Assembly: GCF_027922305.1 (NCBI RefSeq)
Contig: NZ_BSFK01000016.1
Coordinates: 430,565 to 494,564, forward strand
Direction of reading: 5' to 3'
Length of the DNA: 64,000 bases
Origin: Methylopila jiangsuensis
GTDB lineage: Bacteria; Pseudomonadota; Alphaproteobacteria; Rhizobiales; Methylopilaceae
Part shown: one piece after another, positions 18,917-28,018 of the stretch
Layout of the letters: each line of letters opens with the position of its first letter
How positions within the stretch are numbered: the stretch's first letter is position 1
Program-made: the position numbers and the translations under genes
Notes under the pieces: generated by a model
The model's input: the letters and a program-made list of their open reading frames with translations, nothing else
Database searches by the model: none
What the model was told of the DNA's origin: nothing

Positions 18917-19028
18917 GGCGAACAGGGTAAACAAAATCGGAAGGCGAAGGCTAAAACAGCCATTAACCCGAAGGCGCGAGGGAAAGTGACCAACAGTAGG
19001 ATGATTTATATATCAAAATAATTCTTCT

Positions 19029-19394
19029 TCATTCGACGATGAAGCATCCGTCGCTTAAAAAAGACACATCCTTCTTGAGTGGGAATAAGTCGCCTTCGTC
19101 CATTATAGCGAGGATTTTTCTATGCTCGTTTCTGACGATGGTCTGCTGCTCGGGGAAAAATCCGTTCCGGAGGCGAAAATAGGTCATGGCTACCCAGCCA
19201 TTTTGGGCTCCAACAAGATACAAGGAATTATCCGTAAAATAACACAGCTTCTCTCCGATTTCGTACTGCTGCCTCATGCAGGAGGCGGACCGGCAGACCG
19301 ACGTCTCGCCGATGTAAAGGACAGCAGCAACAATCGCAGAGGATACAAAAAACCCGTTCAGGAGATTGGAGGTGAGCGTCCATCTGCCGCGCAA
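19029..19394 (-). CDS. Low-GC orphan membrane or exported protein
   Basis: This 121-residue protein of no recognised family starts MRGRWTLTSNLLNGFFVSSAIVAAVLYIGE, with one N-terminal hydrophobic segment at about residues 10-28 that could be a signal anchor. A soluble part follows with three cysteines (SVCRSASC, KLCYF) plus one near the end (DGCFIVE), so disulfides outside the cytoplasm are possible. Base composition is much more AT-rich than the neighbours, and codons such as ATA and TTA appear. It sits between lptE and the L,D-transpeptidase gene and may have been acquired by transfer. Confidence 0.55.
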   Translation of the reverse strand: MRGRWTLTSNLLNGFFVSSAIVAAVLYIGETSVCRSASCMRQQYEIGEKLCYFTDNSLYLVGAQNGWVAMTYFRLRNGFFPEQQTIVRNEHRKILAIMDEGDLFPLKKDVSFLSDGCFIVE

Positions 19395-19427
19395 TGCTGA
19401 ACGCTCACGTTCCTATGACGTCGTCGC

Positions 19428-19985
19428 TCACCCGCCGGTGGCGAAATGGGCCTGGAGGCGGGTGCGGATCTTTTCGGCGATCTGGGTCGCGGCGCGGTCT
19501 TCGGCGTCGCGCTGGGCGCGGATGTTGGCGAAGCGCTGCAGCGTGAAGGAGTAGGACACCGTGGCGAACTCCTGGCCTTTCAGGATCGTGTCCAGCTTGC
19601 CGTAGGGCTTCAGCTCGTAGTTCACCAGCAGCGACACCGTGCGGGTCTCCGGCTGGCCGGTGTAGGGGTCCACGATCGGCGACTGTCCGCGCTGCGTCAC
19701 GCCGATGTCGAGCCGGTAGGACGGCCCCTGCAGCGCGCCGCCGCCCCGGAGCAGGAAGATCAGCTCGTTGCGCAGCTTGCCGCCGACCCGGCCCTCGATG
19801 GGCTTGATGTCCACCGCGGCGAGGTTGGCCGCCACCGGCCCGCCTCCGCCGCCGTGGGAGGGCGAGCCGAGATCGCCGTAGGCCGGGCGGAAGCAGCCCG
19901 CCAGCGCGAGCGACAGGCCGGCCGCGAGGCCGAAGCGGACGAGGGCGCGGCGCGCGGGCCGGATTTGCGCATCAGACGACGACAT
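19428..19985 (-). CDS. lptE: LPS-assembly lipoprotein LptE
   Basis: This 185-residue outer-membrane lipoprotein is the plug of the LptD translocon that delivers lipopolysaccharide to the cell surface. A lipobox lies at LALAGC (Cys31), followed by FRPAYGDLG, the standard start of mature alphaproteobacterial LptE. Later segments include [17 protein letters not shown] and [15 protein letters not shown]. The start overlaps the 3' end of leuS by 14 bp, the conserved leuS-lptE arrangement. Confidence 0.88.
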   Translation of the reverse strand: MSSSDAQIRPARRALVRFGLAAGLSLALAGCFRPAYGDLGSPSHGGGGGPVAANLAAVDIKPIEGRVGGKLRNELIFLLRGGGALQGPSYRLDIGVTQRGQSPIVDPYTGQPETRTVSLLVNYELKPYGKLDTILKGQEFATVSYSFTLQRFANIRAQRDAEDRAATQIAEKIRTRLQAHFATGG

Positions 19986-22584
19986 TCACGATCCTCTGCG
20001 GCACCACGATGATCTTGCGGATGGGCTTGTCGCCGATCGCCTTCTGGATGACGTCGAGCTCCCGCACGGCTGTCTCGACCGCCGCGGCGTCGGCGTCCCG
20101 CGCCACGGTGATCTCGTCCCGCTTCTTGCCGTTCACCTGCACCGGCAGGGTCACGACGTCGGAGGCGAGCAGCGCGGGGTCGGCCTTGGGCCACGGCGTC
20201 TCGGCCGCCAGAATGGCATGTCCGAGCGCGGACCACGACTCCTCCGCCAGATGCGGCATGAAGGGCGCGATGATCTGGGCCAGGATCTCCGCCGCCTCGC
20301 GCAGGGCGAAGGCCATGTCGTCCGCGGGGGCGGCCTCGGCGGCGAGCGCCGAGCCGAGCGCGTTGGCGAGCTCGTAGGCCGCGGCGACGCAGCGGTTGAA
20401 GCGCAGCTTCTCGATGTCCTCGTCCACCCGGGCGAGCGCGCCATGGGCGGCGCGGCGCAGGGCCTCCGCCGCCGGGCCGACGACGGCCGGCGCGGCGGCG
20501 CCCACGGGCGCGCCCTTGGCGGCGGCCTCGTTCACCAGACGCCAGACGCGCTGCACGAAGCGGCCCGCGCCCTCGACGCCGGCCTCGGTCCAGATCACGT
20601 CGCGCTCGGGCGGGCTGTCGGACAGCATGAACCAGCGGGCGGTGTCGGCGCCGTAGGAGCCCAGGATGTCGTCGGGATCGACCACGTTCTTCTTGGACTT
20701 CGACATCTTCTCGATCGGGCCGATCGAAACCGGCGCGCCGTCGCTGAGCCGGGTGGCCGCGCGCGCCCCGCCCTCGCCGGCGATCGCGATCTCCGCCGGG
20801 GCGACCCAGCGCCCGTCCGCGTCCTTGTAGGTCTCGTGGACCACCATGCCTTGCGTGAACAGGCCGGCGAAGGGCTCGTCCACGCTCACATGGCCGGTGG
20901 CCTTCATGGCGCGGGTGAAGAAGCGGGCGTAGAGCAGGTGCAGGATCGCGTGCTCGATGCCGCCGATGTACTGGTCCACCGGCAGCCAGCGGTCCGCGTC
21001 CGCCTTCACGGTCGGGGTTTTCGCCTGCGGGTCGATGAAGCGGGCGTAGTACCAGGACGAGTCCACGAAGGTGTCCATGGTGTCGGTCTCGCGGCGCGCC
21101 GGCGCGCCGCATTTCGGGCAGGGCACGTCGCGCCAGGCCGCGTGGCGGTCGAGCGGATTGCCCGGCTGGTCGAAGCTCACGTCGTCGGGCAGGCGCACCG
21201 GCAACTGGTCGTCGGGCACCGGCACCGGACCGCAGGCGTCGCAGTGGATGATCGGGATCGGGCAGCCCCAGTAGCGCTGGCGCGACAGGCCCCAGTCGCG
21301 CAGACGCCAGTTCACCTTGCGCTGGCCGACCGGGCGGCCGTGAAGCTCCGTGGTCTCCAGACGGGTCGCCACCTCCTGGAAGGCGTCCGCCGGGCTCTTC
21401 CCGTCAAGGAAGCGCGAGTTGATCATCACGCCGTCGCCGTCATAGGCGACGGTCCCGACCGTGAACGCGGCGGGGTCCGCGTCCGCGGGCGCCACCACCG
21501 GCGTCACCGGCAGTCCGTACTTGCGGGCGAAGTCCAGATCGCGCTGGTCGTGGGCCGGGCAGCCGAAGACGGCGCCCGCGCCGTAGTCCATCAGCACGAA
21601 GTTCGCCACATAGACCGGCAGCTCCCAGGCGGGATCGAACGGATGGCGGGTCTTCAGGCCGGTGTCGTAGCCCTTCTTCTCCGCGGTTTCGAGCGCGGCC
21701 AGGCTGGTGCCGGCGCGGCGGCACTCCTCGATGAAGGCCGCGAGCGCGGGGTCGCCCTCCGCCTTCGCCTGCGCCAGCGGATGGTCGGCGGAGACCGCCA
21801 CGAAGCTCGCGCCGAACAGGGTGTCGGGCCGGGTGGTGTAGACCTCGACCTCGGGGGCGGGCGCGCCGTCGCCAAGCGCGAACCGCACCAGCAGCCCTTC
21901 CGAGCGGCCGATCCAGTTCTTCTGCATGGTCCGGACCTTTTCCGGCCAGCGGGTCAGGCCGTCGAGCGCGGTCAGCAGGTCGTCGGAGAAGTCGGTGATC
22001 TTGAGGAACCACTGGGTCAGCTCGCGCTGCTCCACCAGCGCGCCGGAGCGCCAGCCGCGGCCGTCCACCACCTGCTCGTTGGCGAGCACGGTGTTGTCCA
22101 CCGGGTCCCAGTTCACCTTGGACTTGCGGCGATAGGCGAGGCCCGCCTTCAGGAAGTCCAGGAACAGCTTCTGCTGCTGGGCGTAGTATTCGGGGTCGCA
22201 GGTGGCGATCTCCCGGCTCCAGTCCAGCGACAGGCCGATGGACTTCAGCTGGGTCCGCATGGCGGCGATGTTGTCGTAGGTCCAGGCCTTGGGGTGGACC
22301 TTCTTCTCGATCGCGGCGTTCTCGGCCGGCAGGCCGAAGGCGTCCCAGCCCATGGGATGCATCACGGCGAAGCCCTTGGCGCGCTTGTGCCGCGCCACCA
22401 CGTCGCCCATGGCGTAGTTGCGCACATGGCCCATGTGGATGCGCCCCGATGGATAGGGGAACATCTCGAGCACGTAGTAGTTCGGACGCGGGTCGTCCGC
22501 CTCGGTGCGGAACAGCTTGCGCTCGTCCCAGATCCGCTGCCAGCGAGGCTCGGCCTCTCGCGCGTCGTAGCGCTCGGTCGTCAT
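19972..22584 (-). CDS. leuS: Leucyl-tRNA synthetase
   Basis: This class I synthetase charges tRNA-Leu. It has 870 residues from the ATG at 22584 ([19 protein letters not shown]), the normal start; 25 further codons upstream are open but not conserved. The HIGH motif is HMGH in [16 protein letters not shown], and KMSKS appears as [14 protein letters not shown]. The CP1 editing domain ([11 protein letters not shown] and surroundings) and the C-terminal anticodon-binding domain are present. It is followed by lptE with a 14-bp overlap. Confidence 0.98.
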   Translation of the reverse strand: MTTERYDAREAEPRWQRIWDERKLFRTEADDPRPNYYVLEMFPYPSGRIHMGHVRNYAMGDVVARHKRAKGFAVMHPMGWDAFGLPAENAAIEKKVHPKAWTYDNIAAMRTQLKSIGLSLDWSREIATCDPEYYAQQQKLFLDFLKAGLAYRRKSKVNWDPVDNTVLANEQVVDGRGWRSGALVEQRELTQWFLKITDFSDDLLTALDGLTRWPEKVRTMQKNWIGRSEGLLVRFALGDGAPAPEVEVYTTRPDTLFGASFVAVSADHPLAQAKAEGDPALAAFIEECRRAGTSLAALETAEKKGYDTGLKTRHPFDPAWELPVYVANFVLMDYGAGAVFGCPAHDQRDLDFARKYGLPVTPVVAPADADPAAFTVGTVAYDGDGVMINSRFLDGKSPADAFQEVATRLETTELHGRPVGQRKVNWRLRDWGLSRQRYWGCPIPIIHCDACGPVPVPDDQLPVRLPDDVSFDQPGNPLDRHAAWRDVPCPKCGAPARRETDTMDTFVDSSWYYARFIDPQAKTPTVKADADRWLPVDQYIGGIEHAILHLLYARFFTRAMKATGHVSVDEPFAGLFTQGMVVHETYKDADGRWVAPAEIAIAGEGGARAATRLSDGAPVSIGPIEKMSKSKKNVVDPDDILGSYGADTARWFMLSDSPPERDVIWTEAGVEGAGRFVQRVWRLVNEAAAKGAPVGAAAPAVVGPAAEALRRAAHGALARVDEDIEKLRFNRCVAAAYELANALGSALAAEAAPADDMAFALREAAEILAQIIAPFMPHLAEESWSALGHAILAAETPWPKADPALLASDVVTLPVQVNGKKRDEITVARDADAAAVETAVRELDVIQKAIGDKPIRKIIVVPQRIVNVVV

Positions 22585-22841
22585 GGAGATGTGCACGCCA
22601 GAAAAAAGGAAGGACAGGACGCAGCGGGCGGAAATCAAACCCACGGCGCGCGCGGACATTCGCCCGAACCGCGCGGGGGGTCAACCGAGGCGGGAGGTCC
22701 ACATGGCGTCGAGACGTCTCTTCGCCCGTCGCGGCCGGGCTTGGCCATCGGGCGCTCCTGACGCAGGTTGTCCAGCCGCGCGTCCGCCGGCCGTCGGTCC
22801 GGCCGGCGCGTTCCCGCATCTCAAGGCAAGGCTGTCCGCCC

Positions 22842-23621
22842 ATGCGCCGTTTCCCGCCGGAACGCATCGTCTGCCTGACCGAGGAGACGGTGGAGACGCT
22901 GTATCTGCTCGGCGAGGACCGCCGCATCGTGGGCGTTTCGGGCTATGCGGTGCGCCCGCCGCAGGTGCGGCGGGAGAAGCCGCGGGTCTCCGCCTTCACC
23001 AGCGCCGACACGGCCAAGATCCTGGCGCTGGAGCCGGATCTGGCGCTCGCCTTCTCCGACATGCAGGCGGACGTGGTCGCCGACCTGATCCGGGCCGGGG
23101 TCGCGGTGCACGCCTTCAACCATCGCGACCTCGCCGGCGTCTTCGCCATGATCCGCTGCGTCGGCGCGCTGGTGGGGGCTGGCGAAAAGGCGGAGGCGCT
23201 CGCCGTCTCGCTTGAGGCGCGCGTGGCGCAGGTCGGCGCCGCGACCGCCGGCGGTTCCCGGCCGCGGGTCTATTTCGAGGAGTGGGACGGGCCGCTGATC
23301 TCCGGCGTCGGCTGGGTGTCGGAGCTGGTGGGGATCGCGGGCGGCGAGGACGTGTTCGCGCCGCTTTCCCGCCATGCGGCGGCGAAGGACCGCATCGTGA
23401 CGCCGGAGGCCGTGATCGATGCGGCGCCGGACGTGATCCTCGCCTCCTGGTGCGGTAAGAAGGTCTCGGCCGAGCGCATCCGCGCCCGGCCGGGCTTCGA
23501 GGCGATCCCCGCCGTCCGGACCGGCCGGATCGTGGAGATCAAGTCGCCGCTCATCCTTCAGCCGGGCCCGGCTGCGCTGACCGACGGGCTCGACGCGCTG
23601 GTGGCGGCGCTCAGTTCGTAG
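22842..23621 (+). CDS. BtuF-like cobalamin/metal-chelate binding protein
   Basis: This 259-residue periplasmic-binding-fold protein is of the BtuF/FepB class: RIVCLTEETVETLYLLGEDRRIVGVSGYA, ILALEPDLALAFSD, GVAVHAFNHRDL and RIVTPEAVIDAAPDVILASWCG. No signal peptide is evident at the chosen ATG or in the codons just upstream, and no BtuCD-type permease or ATPase gene is nearby. It could be cytoplasmic or work with a transporter encoded elsewhere. Its 3' end overlaps the convergent META-domain gene by 11 bp. Confidence 0.75.
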   Translation: MRRFPPERIVCLTEETVETLYLLGEDRRIVGVSGYAVRPPQVRREKPRVSAFTSADTAKILALEPDLALAFSDMQADVVADLIRAGVAVHAFNHRDLAGVFAMIRCVGALVGAGEKAEALAVSLEARVAQVGAATAGGSRPRVYFEEWDGPLISGVGWVSELVGIAGGEDVFAPLSRHAAAKDRIVTPEAVIDAAPDVILASWCGKKVSAERIRARPGFEAIPAVRTGRIVEIKSPLILQPGPAALTDGLDALVAALSS

Positions 23622-24357
23622 CGGCGAGCGTCGCCACCGGGCGGCCCGCGCCGTCGAGCAGGATCAGCTTGCGGCGCGGCCGGTCCACGCGCCAGGAGCG
23701 CGCGTCGCCGAGCGCCGCGAAGAACGCCTGCTCCTGCCGCATCACCGCCGGCGGGCAGGCCATCTGGGTGCTGATGAGCTGGCCGAAGCGGATGCGCTCG
23801 CCGCGGATCTCGGCGCGGCCGCCCATGCCGTTGCAGCCGCCGCGGCCGGAGACGGCGCCGTCCGGCGCGATCCGGAGCGTGGAGCGCACGCGGTCCAGAA
23901 CCCCGCGGCCGCGGATGTCCTCCGCCAGCCATTCGCCCTGCGGCCCGGCGGCGGAGGGGCGCTCGGCTCCTCCCGATCGGCGGACGAGCACCACGCCGTC
24001 GCTTCCCCGCGTGAACGGCGCGCGGCCTTCGAACCACACGTCGCCGCGCAGGCTGACGCTCGCCTCCAGCTCATAGGCGCGGCCGGGCCGGAGCGCGCGG
24101 TCGTCATAGGCGAGGCGATAGCGCGCCGCGCCCTGGCCCCGGACCGGCTGGCGCGTGCGCGCGATCACGCGCGGCTCGGCGCCGGGACGTCCGCGCTCGG
24201 TGAGCCGCACGGAGAGTTCCGCGCCGGGCGGCAGCGCGATGCGCTCGCGCCAGATCGCCTGGCCCTCCAGCACCCGCGGCGCCGCCTGCGCCGAAACGGT
24301 CAGAGCCAAGGCGGCGAGCGCCGCGAGCATCGTTCTCATCATCGTGGCGGGCCGCAT
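23611..24357 (-). CDS. Secreted YbaY/META-domain protein (HslJ-like)
   Basis: This protein of about 248 residues has a signal peptide (MLAALAALALTVSAQA). Its YbaY-type lipoprotein-like beta domain runs LPPGAELSVRLTERGRPG to AYELEASVSLRGDVWFEG. The C-terminal META domain runs WLAEDIRGRGVLD to RGGCNGMGGRAEI and STQMACPPAVMRQEQAFFAAL. META proteins are envelope proteins often linked to stress or motility; the function is unclear. The start at 24357 is chosen because AGGAGA lies 8 nt before it; an ATG at 24378 lacks such a site. It is divergent from lemA. Confidence 0.78.
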   Translation of the reverse strand: MRPATMMRTMLAALAALALTVSAQAAPRVLEGQAIWRERIALPPGAELSVRLTERGRPGAEPRVIARTRQPVRGQGAARYRLAYDDRALRPGRAYELEASVSLRGDVWFEGRAPFTRGSDGVVLVRRSGGAERPSAAGPQGEWLAEDIRGRGVLDRVRSTLRIAPDGAVSGRGGCNGMGGRAEIRGERIRFGQLISTQMACPPAVMRQEQAFFAALGDARSWRVDRPRRKLILLDGAGRPVATLAATN

Positions 24358-24493
24358 GGCCGAATCTCCTGATCGCATGAGGGGCGGCAGGCTGCCCGCA
24401 AGCTCCCGACCGGCGCAAGGCCTTGACTTTCGCCTTCACGCTTCGACCTTCACACGCGACGCTTGAGGCTGTTTTGGGGGAGGGATCGCGACC

Positions 24494-25105
24494 ATGGCGC
24501 CTGCGATGAACACGTTCTTCGGTCGGATCGCGGCGCTCGCCGCCATGATCGCGCTGTCGGTTTCGCTCGCGGGCTGCGGCGTCAACAACGTTCCGACGCT
24601 GGAGGAGCAGGCCAAGGCGCGCTGGAGCGAGGTGCAGAACCAGTACCAGCGCCGGGCCGACCTGATCCCCAATCTGGTGGAGACGGTGAAGGGCTTCGCC
24701 CGGCAGGAGCAGGAGACCCTGACCCGGGTGATCGAGGCCCGCGCCAAGGCGACCCAGGTCACCATCAACGCCGACCAGCTCAGCGACCCGGAGGCGGTGA
24801 AGCGCTTCCAGGAGGCGCAAGGGGCGCTGTCCAGCGCGCTCGGCCGGCTGCTGGCGGTGTCCGAGAACTATCCGGACCTGAAGTCGAACCAGAACTTCCT
24901 CGCGCTGCAGTCCCAGCTCGAGGGCACCGAGAACCGGATCGCGGTCGCCCGGCGCGACTACATCCAGTCGGTGCAGGCCTACAACACCGAGCTGCGCACC
25001 ATTCCCGGCCGCTGGATCGCCGGCTGGTTCTATCCCGACGCCAAGCCCATGGCGACGTTCGAGTCCGCGCCCGAGAACGCCGCCGCGCCCAAGGTCTCGT
25101 TCTGA
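24494..25105 (+). CDS. lemA: LemA-family lipoprotein
   Basis: This 203-residue LemA protein has a lipobox-like VSLAGCG after an N-terminal hydrophobic helix. Long helices follow: QYQRRADLIPNLVETVKGFARQE, RVIEARAKATQV, LKSNQNFLALQSQLEGTENRI and RRDYIQSVQAYN. The role of LemA is poorly known. The gene is usually followed by one for a TPM-domain (YgcG-like) membrane protein, but here the next genes belong to the zinc module. GGAGGG precedes the ATG. Confidence 0.9.
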   Translation: MAPAMNTFFGRIAALAAMIALSVSLAGCGVNNVPTLEEQAKARWSEVQNQYQRRADLIPNLVETVKGFARQEQETLTRVIEARAKATQVTINADQLSDPEAVKRFQEAQGALSSALGRLLAVSENYPDLKSNQNFLALQSQLEGTENRIAVARRDYIQSVQAYNTELRTIPGRWIAGWFYPDAKPMATFESAPENAAAPKVSF

Positions 25106-25118
25106 GGCTTGCGGCGCA

Positions 25119-25140
25119 ATATGTAACTCTATAACGTGAC
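25119..25140 (+). promoter_or_regulatory. Candidate Zur-type site / promoter before the zinc operon
   Basis: The AT-rich patch ATATGTAACTCTATAACGTG lies alone in GC-rich DNA, 25 bp upstream of the His-rich miniprotein and znuCBA. Its TAAC-N4-TAAC content resembles half sites of alphaproteobacterial Zur operators, but the repeat is direct rather than inverted, so the match is weak. It could equally be the -10 region. A short inverted repeat (GACGCCG at 25139 with CGGCGTC at 25156) follows. Confidence 0.3.
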
Positions 25141-25164
25141 GCCGTCCTCTTCCGGCGGCGTCCC

Positions 25165-25326
25165 ATGTCCCACGTCCATCACCACCATCATCATGCTCAT
25201 GCCGCGCCGCAGCGGGCCGCGCTCTCGGCCGGATCGCTGCTGACCTGTTCGGTCGTCGCGCGCCTTGCGGGCGCCGCGGCGCTGTCGGCGCTGATCTGGG
25301 CCGCAGCCGTCTGGGCCATGGCGTGA
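25165..25326 (+). CDS. His-rich 53-residue membrane miniprotein
   Basis: This short ORF starts MSHVHHHHHHAHA, followed by a single hydrophobic helix covering most of the rest (GSLLTCSVVARLAGAAALSA, then LIWAAAVWAMA). Six consecutive histidines plus two more make an obvious metal-binding head. Its TGA overlaps the GTG start of znuC (GTGA), so the two are translationally coupled and it is the first gene of the zinc importer operon. No family is recognised. Inferred roles: zinc buffering at the membrane, a small importer subunit or a metal-sensing leader peptide. A non-coding leader cannot be excluded. Confidence 0.6.
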   Translation: MSHVHHHHHHAHAAPQRAALSAGSLLTCSVVARLAGAAALSALIWAAAVWAMA

Positions 25327-26066
25327 GCGCCGTGCTGAAGCTGCACGACGTCACGCTGGGCTATGACCGGCATCCGGCGGTGCACCACATCGACGGCGAG
25401 ATCGCCGAGGGCGCGCTGCTGGCGGTGGTGGGGCCGAACGGCGCGGGCAAGTCCACGCTGCTGAAGGGGCTGATGGGCGCGCTGAAGCCGCTCGGCGGGC
25501 GCATCGACCGCGGCGCGCTCGGCCGGCGCGACATCGCCTATCTGCCGCAGGCGGCGGAGCTCGACCGCAGCTTCCCCATCGAGGTGTTCGATCTGGTGGC
25601 CATGGGCCTGTGGCGGCGCGTGGGCCTGTTCGGCGGCTTGCGCCGCGCCGATCGAGAGCGGGTGGCGGAGGCGCTGTCGGCGGTGGGGCTCGAAGGCTTC
25701 GGCCGCCGCGCCATCGGCACGCTGTCGGGCGGCCAGCTCCAGCGGGCGCTGTTCGCGCGGCTGCTGCTGCAGGACGCGCCGGTGATCCTGCTGGACGAGC
25801 CCTTCGCCGCCATCGACGCCCGGACCGTCGCGGATCTGCTGCAGATCGTGGCGCGCTGGCACGACGAGCGCCGGACGGTGATCGCCGTGCTGCACGACAT
25901 GGAGCTGGTGCGCCGGGCCTTTCCCGAGACGCTGCTGCTCGCCCGCCGGCCCGTGGCCTGGGGCCCGACCGCCGAGGCGCTGAAGCCGGAGCGGCTGCTG
26001 GAGGCGCGCGCCATGCCCGAGGCCTTCGACGACCGGGCTCCGCTCTGCGGCGTCCACGCGGCGTAG
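25323..26066 (+). CDS. znuC: Zinc/manganese ABC importer ATPase ZnuC
   Basis: This 247-residue ATPase belongs to a cluster A-I metal importer. Walker A is GPNGAGKS at 37-44, the signature is LSGGQLQR, Walker B is VILLDEPF, and the switch is VLHDMELV. A GTG start is coupled to the upstream His-rich miniprotein. It powers ZnuB for high-affinity uptake, and the His-rich ZnuA downstream favours zinc over manganese. A 16-bp gap separates it from znuB. Confidence 0.9.
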   Translation: MSAVLKLHDVTLGYDRHPAVHHIDGEIAEGALLAVVGPNGAGKSTLLKGLMGALKPLGGRIDRGALGRRDIAYLPQAAELDRSFPIEVFDLVAMGLWRRVGLFGGLRRADRERVAEALSAVGLEGFGRRAIGTLSGGQLQRALFARLLLQDAPVILLDEPFAAIDARTVADLLQIVARWHDERRTVIAVLHDMELVRRAFPETLLLARRPVAWGPTAEALKPERLLEARAMPEAFDDRAPLCGVHAA

Positions 26067-26082
26067 AGATCGAGGCTCATCC

Positions 26083-26964
26083 ATGATCCCCGATCTCTAC
26101 GCCGCGCTGGTGGCGCCCTTCGCCGATTTCGCCTTCATGCGCCGGGCGCTGGTGGGCGCCGTGGCGCTGTCGGTGGGCGCCGGGCCCATCGGCGTGTTCC
26201 TGATGCTGCGCCGCATGAGCCTGACCGGCGACGCCATGGCCCACGCCATCCTGCCGGGCGCGGCGGTCGGCTTCCTGATCGCAGGGCTGTCGCTGCCGGC
26301 CATGACGCTGGGCGGGCTGGTGGCGGGCGTCTCGGTGGCGCTGCTCACGGGGCTGGTGGCCCGCGCCACGGCGCTGCGCGAAGACGCGGCGCTCGCCGCC
26401 TTCTACCTGCTGTCGCTCGCGCTCGGCGTCACGCTGGTGTCGCTCAAGGGCTCGAACGTCGACCTGCTGCATGTGCTGTTCGGCTCGGTGCTGGCGCTGG
26501 ACGACGACGCGCTGCTGCTGCTGTGCGGCGTGTCCACGGTCACGCTGTTCGCGCTGGCGCTGATCTACCGCCCGCTGGCGCTCGAATGCGTCGATCCTGG
26601 CTTCCTCGGCTCGGTCAGCCGGTCGGGCGGGGCGGCCCATCTGGTGTTCCTCGGGCTGGTGGTGCTGTGCCTCGTGGCCGGCTTCCAGGCGCTCGGCACC
26701 CTGCTCGCGGTCGGCGTGATGATGCTGCCGGCGGCGGCCGCCCGGTTCTGGACCGACAGTCTGGCGGGCATGTTCGTCGCCTCGATCACGGTCGGAACCC
26801 TGTCGTCGGTCGCGGGGCTGCTGGGCTCCTACCATTTCGGCGTCCCCGCCGGCCCGGCCATCATCCTGGCCGCCGGCTGCCTCTACCTGTTGTCGCTGGC
26901 GCTTGGGCTCCGCGGCGGCGTCCTGTGGCGCCTCGCCCCCGCGCCGCGCCACAGGACGGCCTGA
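26083..26964 (+). CDS. znuB: Zinc ABC importer permease ZnuB
   Basis: This 293-residue integral membrane protein belongs to the ABC-3 family and has about eight hydrophobic segments. Typical blocks are RRMSLTGDAMAHAILPGAAVGF near the N-terminus, then LDDDALLLL and LLAVGVMMLPAAAARFW. It forms the channel with ZnuC. It lies between znuC and znuA, and all three run in the same direction. Confidence 0.9.
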   Translation: MIPDLYAALVAPFADFAFMRRALVGAVALSVGAGPIGVFLMLRRMSLTGDAMAHAILPGAAVGFLIAGLSLPAMTLGGLVAGVSVALLTGLVARATALREDAALAAFYLLSLALGVTLVSLKGSNVDLLHVLFGSVLALDDDALLLLCGVSTVTLFALALIYRPLALECVDPGFLGSVSRSGGAAHLVFLGLVVLCLVAGFQALGTLLAVGVMMLPAAAARFWTDSLAGMFVASITVGTLSSVAGLLGSYHFGVPAGPAIILAAGCLYLLSLALGLRGGVLWRLAPAPRHRTA

Positions 26965-27000
26965 CCTCCCCTTCATCCTCCCGAACTTCGGAGACGTTCG

Positions 27001-27939
27001 ATGTCCTTCCGCGCCTTTCTCGCCGCGGCGGCCGCGGGCCTGCTCGCCATCGCCCCGGCCTCGGCCGAGCCGTTGAAGACGGTGGCCACCTTCTCGATCC
27101 TCGGCGATCTGGTCCGTCAGGTCGGCGGCGACCGCGTGACCGTGGAGACCCTCGTGGGGCCGGGCGGCGACGCCCATGTGTTCTCCCCCGCGCCCGCGGA
27201 CGCGAAGAAGGTGGCGGAGGCGAAGCTGCTGTTCGAGAACGGCCTCGGCTTCGAAGGCTGGATCAGCCGCCTCGTGGCCGCCTCCGGCTCCAAGGCGACG
27301 GCGGTGACGGCGTCCAGGGGCGTCGCGCCCCGCGCCATGGCGGAGGAGGGCGATCACGACCACGACTCCAAGGGCCATGACCATGGGCATGATCACGGCC
27401 ACGACCATGGCGGGACCGACCCGCACGCCTGGCAGTCGGTGGCGAACGCCAAGCTTTACGTGGGCAACATCCGCGACGCGCTGGTCGCCGCCGACCCGGA
27501 CGGAAAGGCGACCTACGAGGCCAACGCCGCGGCCTATGAGGCCAAGCTCGACGCGCTGGAGAAGGACATCCGCGACGGCTGGGCCGCGGTGCCGGCGGGG
27601 CGCCGCAAGGTCATCACCTCCCACGACGCCTTCGGCTATTACGCCGCGGCCTATGGGGTCGAGATGATCGCGCCGCAGGGCGTCTCCACCGAGACGGAGG
27701 CCTCCGCCAGGGACGTCGCACGCATCATCCGCCAGATCCGGGCGGAGAAGATCCCCGCCGTGTTCGTGGAGACCATTTCGGACCCCCGGCTGGCGGAGCG
27801 CATCGCCAGGGAGACCGGCGCCCGCGTCGGCGGCGCGCTGTATTCGGATTCGCTCTCGCCCGCCGACGGCCCGGCCGCGACCTATCTCGACATGATGCGG
27901 TGGAACCTGCGCCAGCTCACCGCCGCCATCGGCGGCTGA
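27001..27939 (+). CDS. znuA: Zinc-binding periplasmic protein ZnuA
   Basis: This 312-residue cluster A-I binding protein has a signal peptide ending near AIAPASA. Metal ligands include His59 (GDAHVFSP), His142 (DPHAWQS) and a His in ITSHDAFGYY. Between the first two lies a loop of His/Asp/Gly repeats at about residues 118-137 (DHDHDSKGHDHGHDHG), the flexible loop of ZnuA that recruits or senses zinc. Manganese-type relatives lack this loop. GGAG precedes the ATG. It is the last gene of the operon. Confidence 0.93.
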   Translation: MSFRAFLAAAAAGLLAIAPASAEPLKTVATFSILGDLVRQVGGDRVTVETLVGPGGDAHVFSPAPADAKKVAEAKLLFENGLGFEGWISRLVAASGSKATAVTASRGVAPRAMAEEGDHDHDSKGHDHGHDHGHDHGGTDPHAWQSVANAKLYVGNIRDALVAADPDGKATYEANAAAYEAKLDALEKDIRDGWAAVPAGRRKVITSHDAFGYYAAAYGVEMIAPQGVSTETEASARDVARIIRQIRAEKIPAVFVETISDPRLAERIARETGARVGGALYSDSLSPADGPAATYLDMMRWNLRQLTAAIGG

Positions 27940-27957
27940 GACCGGCCCGTCGCGACA

Positions 27958-27997
27958 GGCGAACCACCGCCATGACGGCGGCTTGGTTCTCGCCGTC
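27958..27997. terminator. Imperfect hairpin between znuA and the convergent WD40 gene
   Basis: GGCGAACCACCGCC (from 27959) can pair with GGCGGCTTGGTTCTCGCC (to about 27994) around a 5-nt loop, with bulges in the stem. It lies in the 79-bp gap between convergent stop codons and may serve both transcripts. No T run is present. Confidence 0.45.
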
Positions 27998-28018
27998 GAG
28001 CCATGCTCAAGCCGGCCG

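Noticed and set aside
18951..18966. Third CtrA box upstream of the L,D-transpeptidase (TAAA-N7-TTAA)
   Set aside because: One half site is imperfect and no second support exists, so it was not listed as a feature.
20218..22761. Long plus-strand open frame (about 847 codons) opposite leuS
   Set aside because: leuS is certain on the minus strand. The plus frame is low-complexity Arg/Gly/His-rich translation typical of an antisense shadow.
22585..22841. Cobalamin riboswitch before the BtuF-like gene
   Set aside because: No B12-box-like sequence was seen. The gap holds only a GC-rich inverted repeat at 22651-22677.
25119..25140. Fully palindromic Zur box before the zinc operon
   Set aside because: The TAAC elements are direct, not inverted, so only a weak candidate site is reported.
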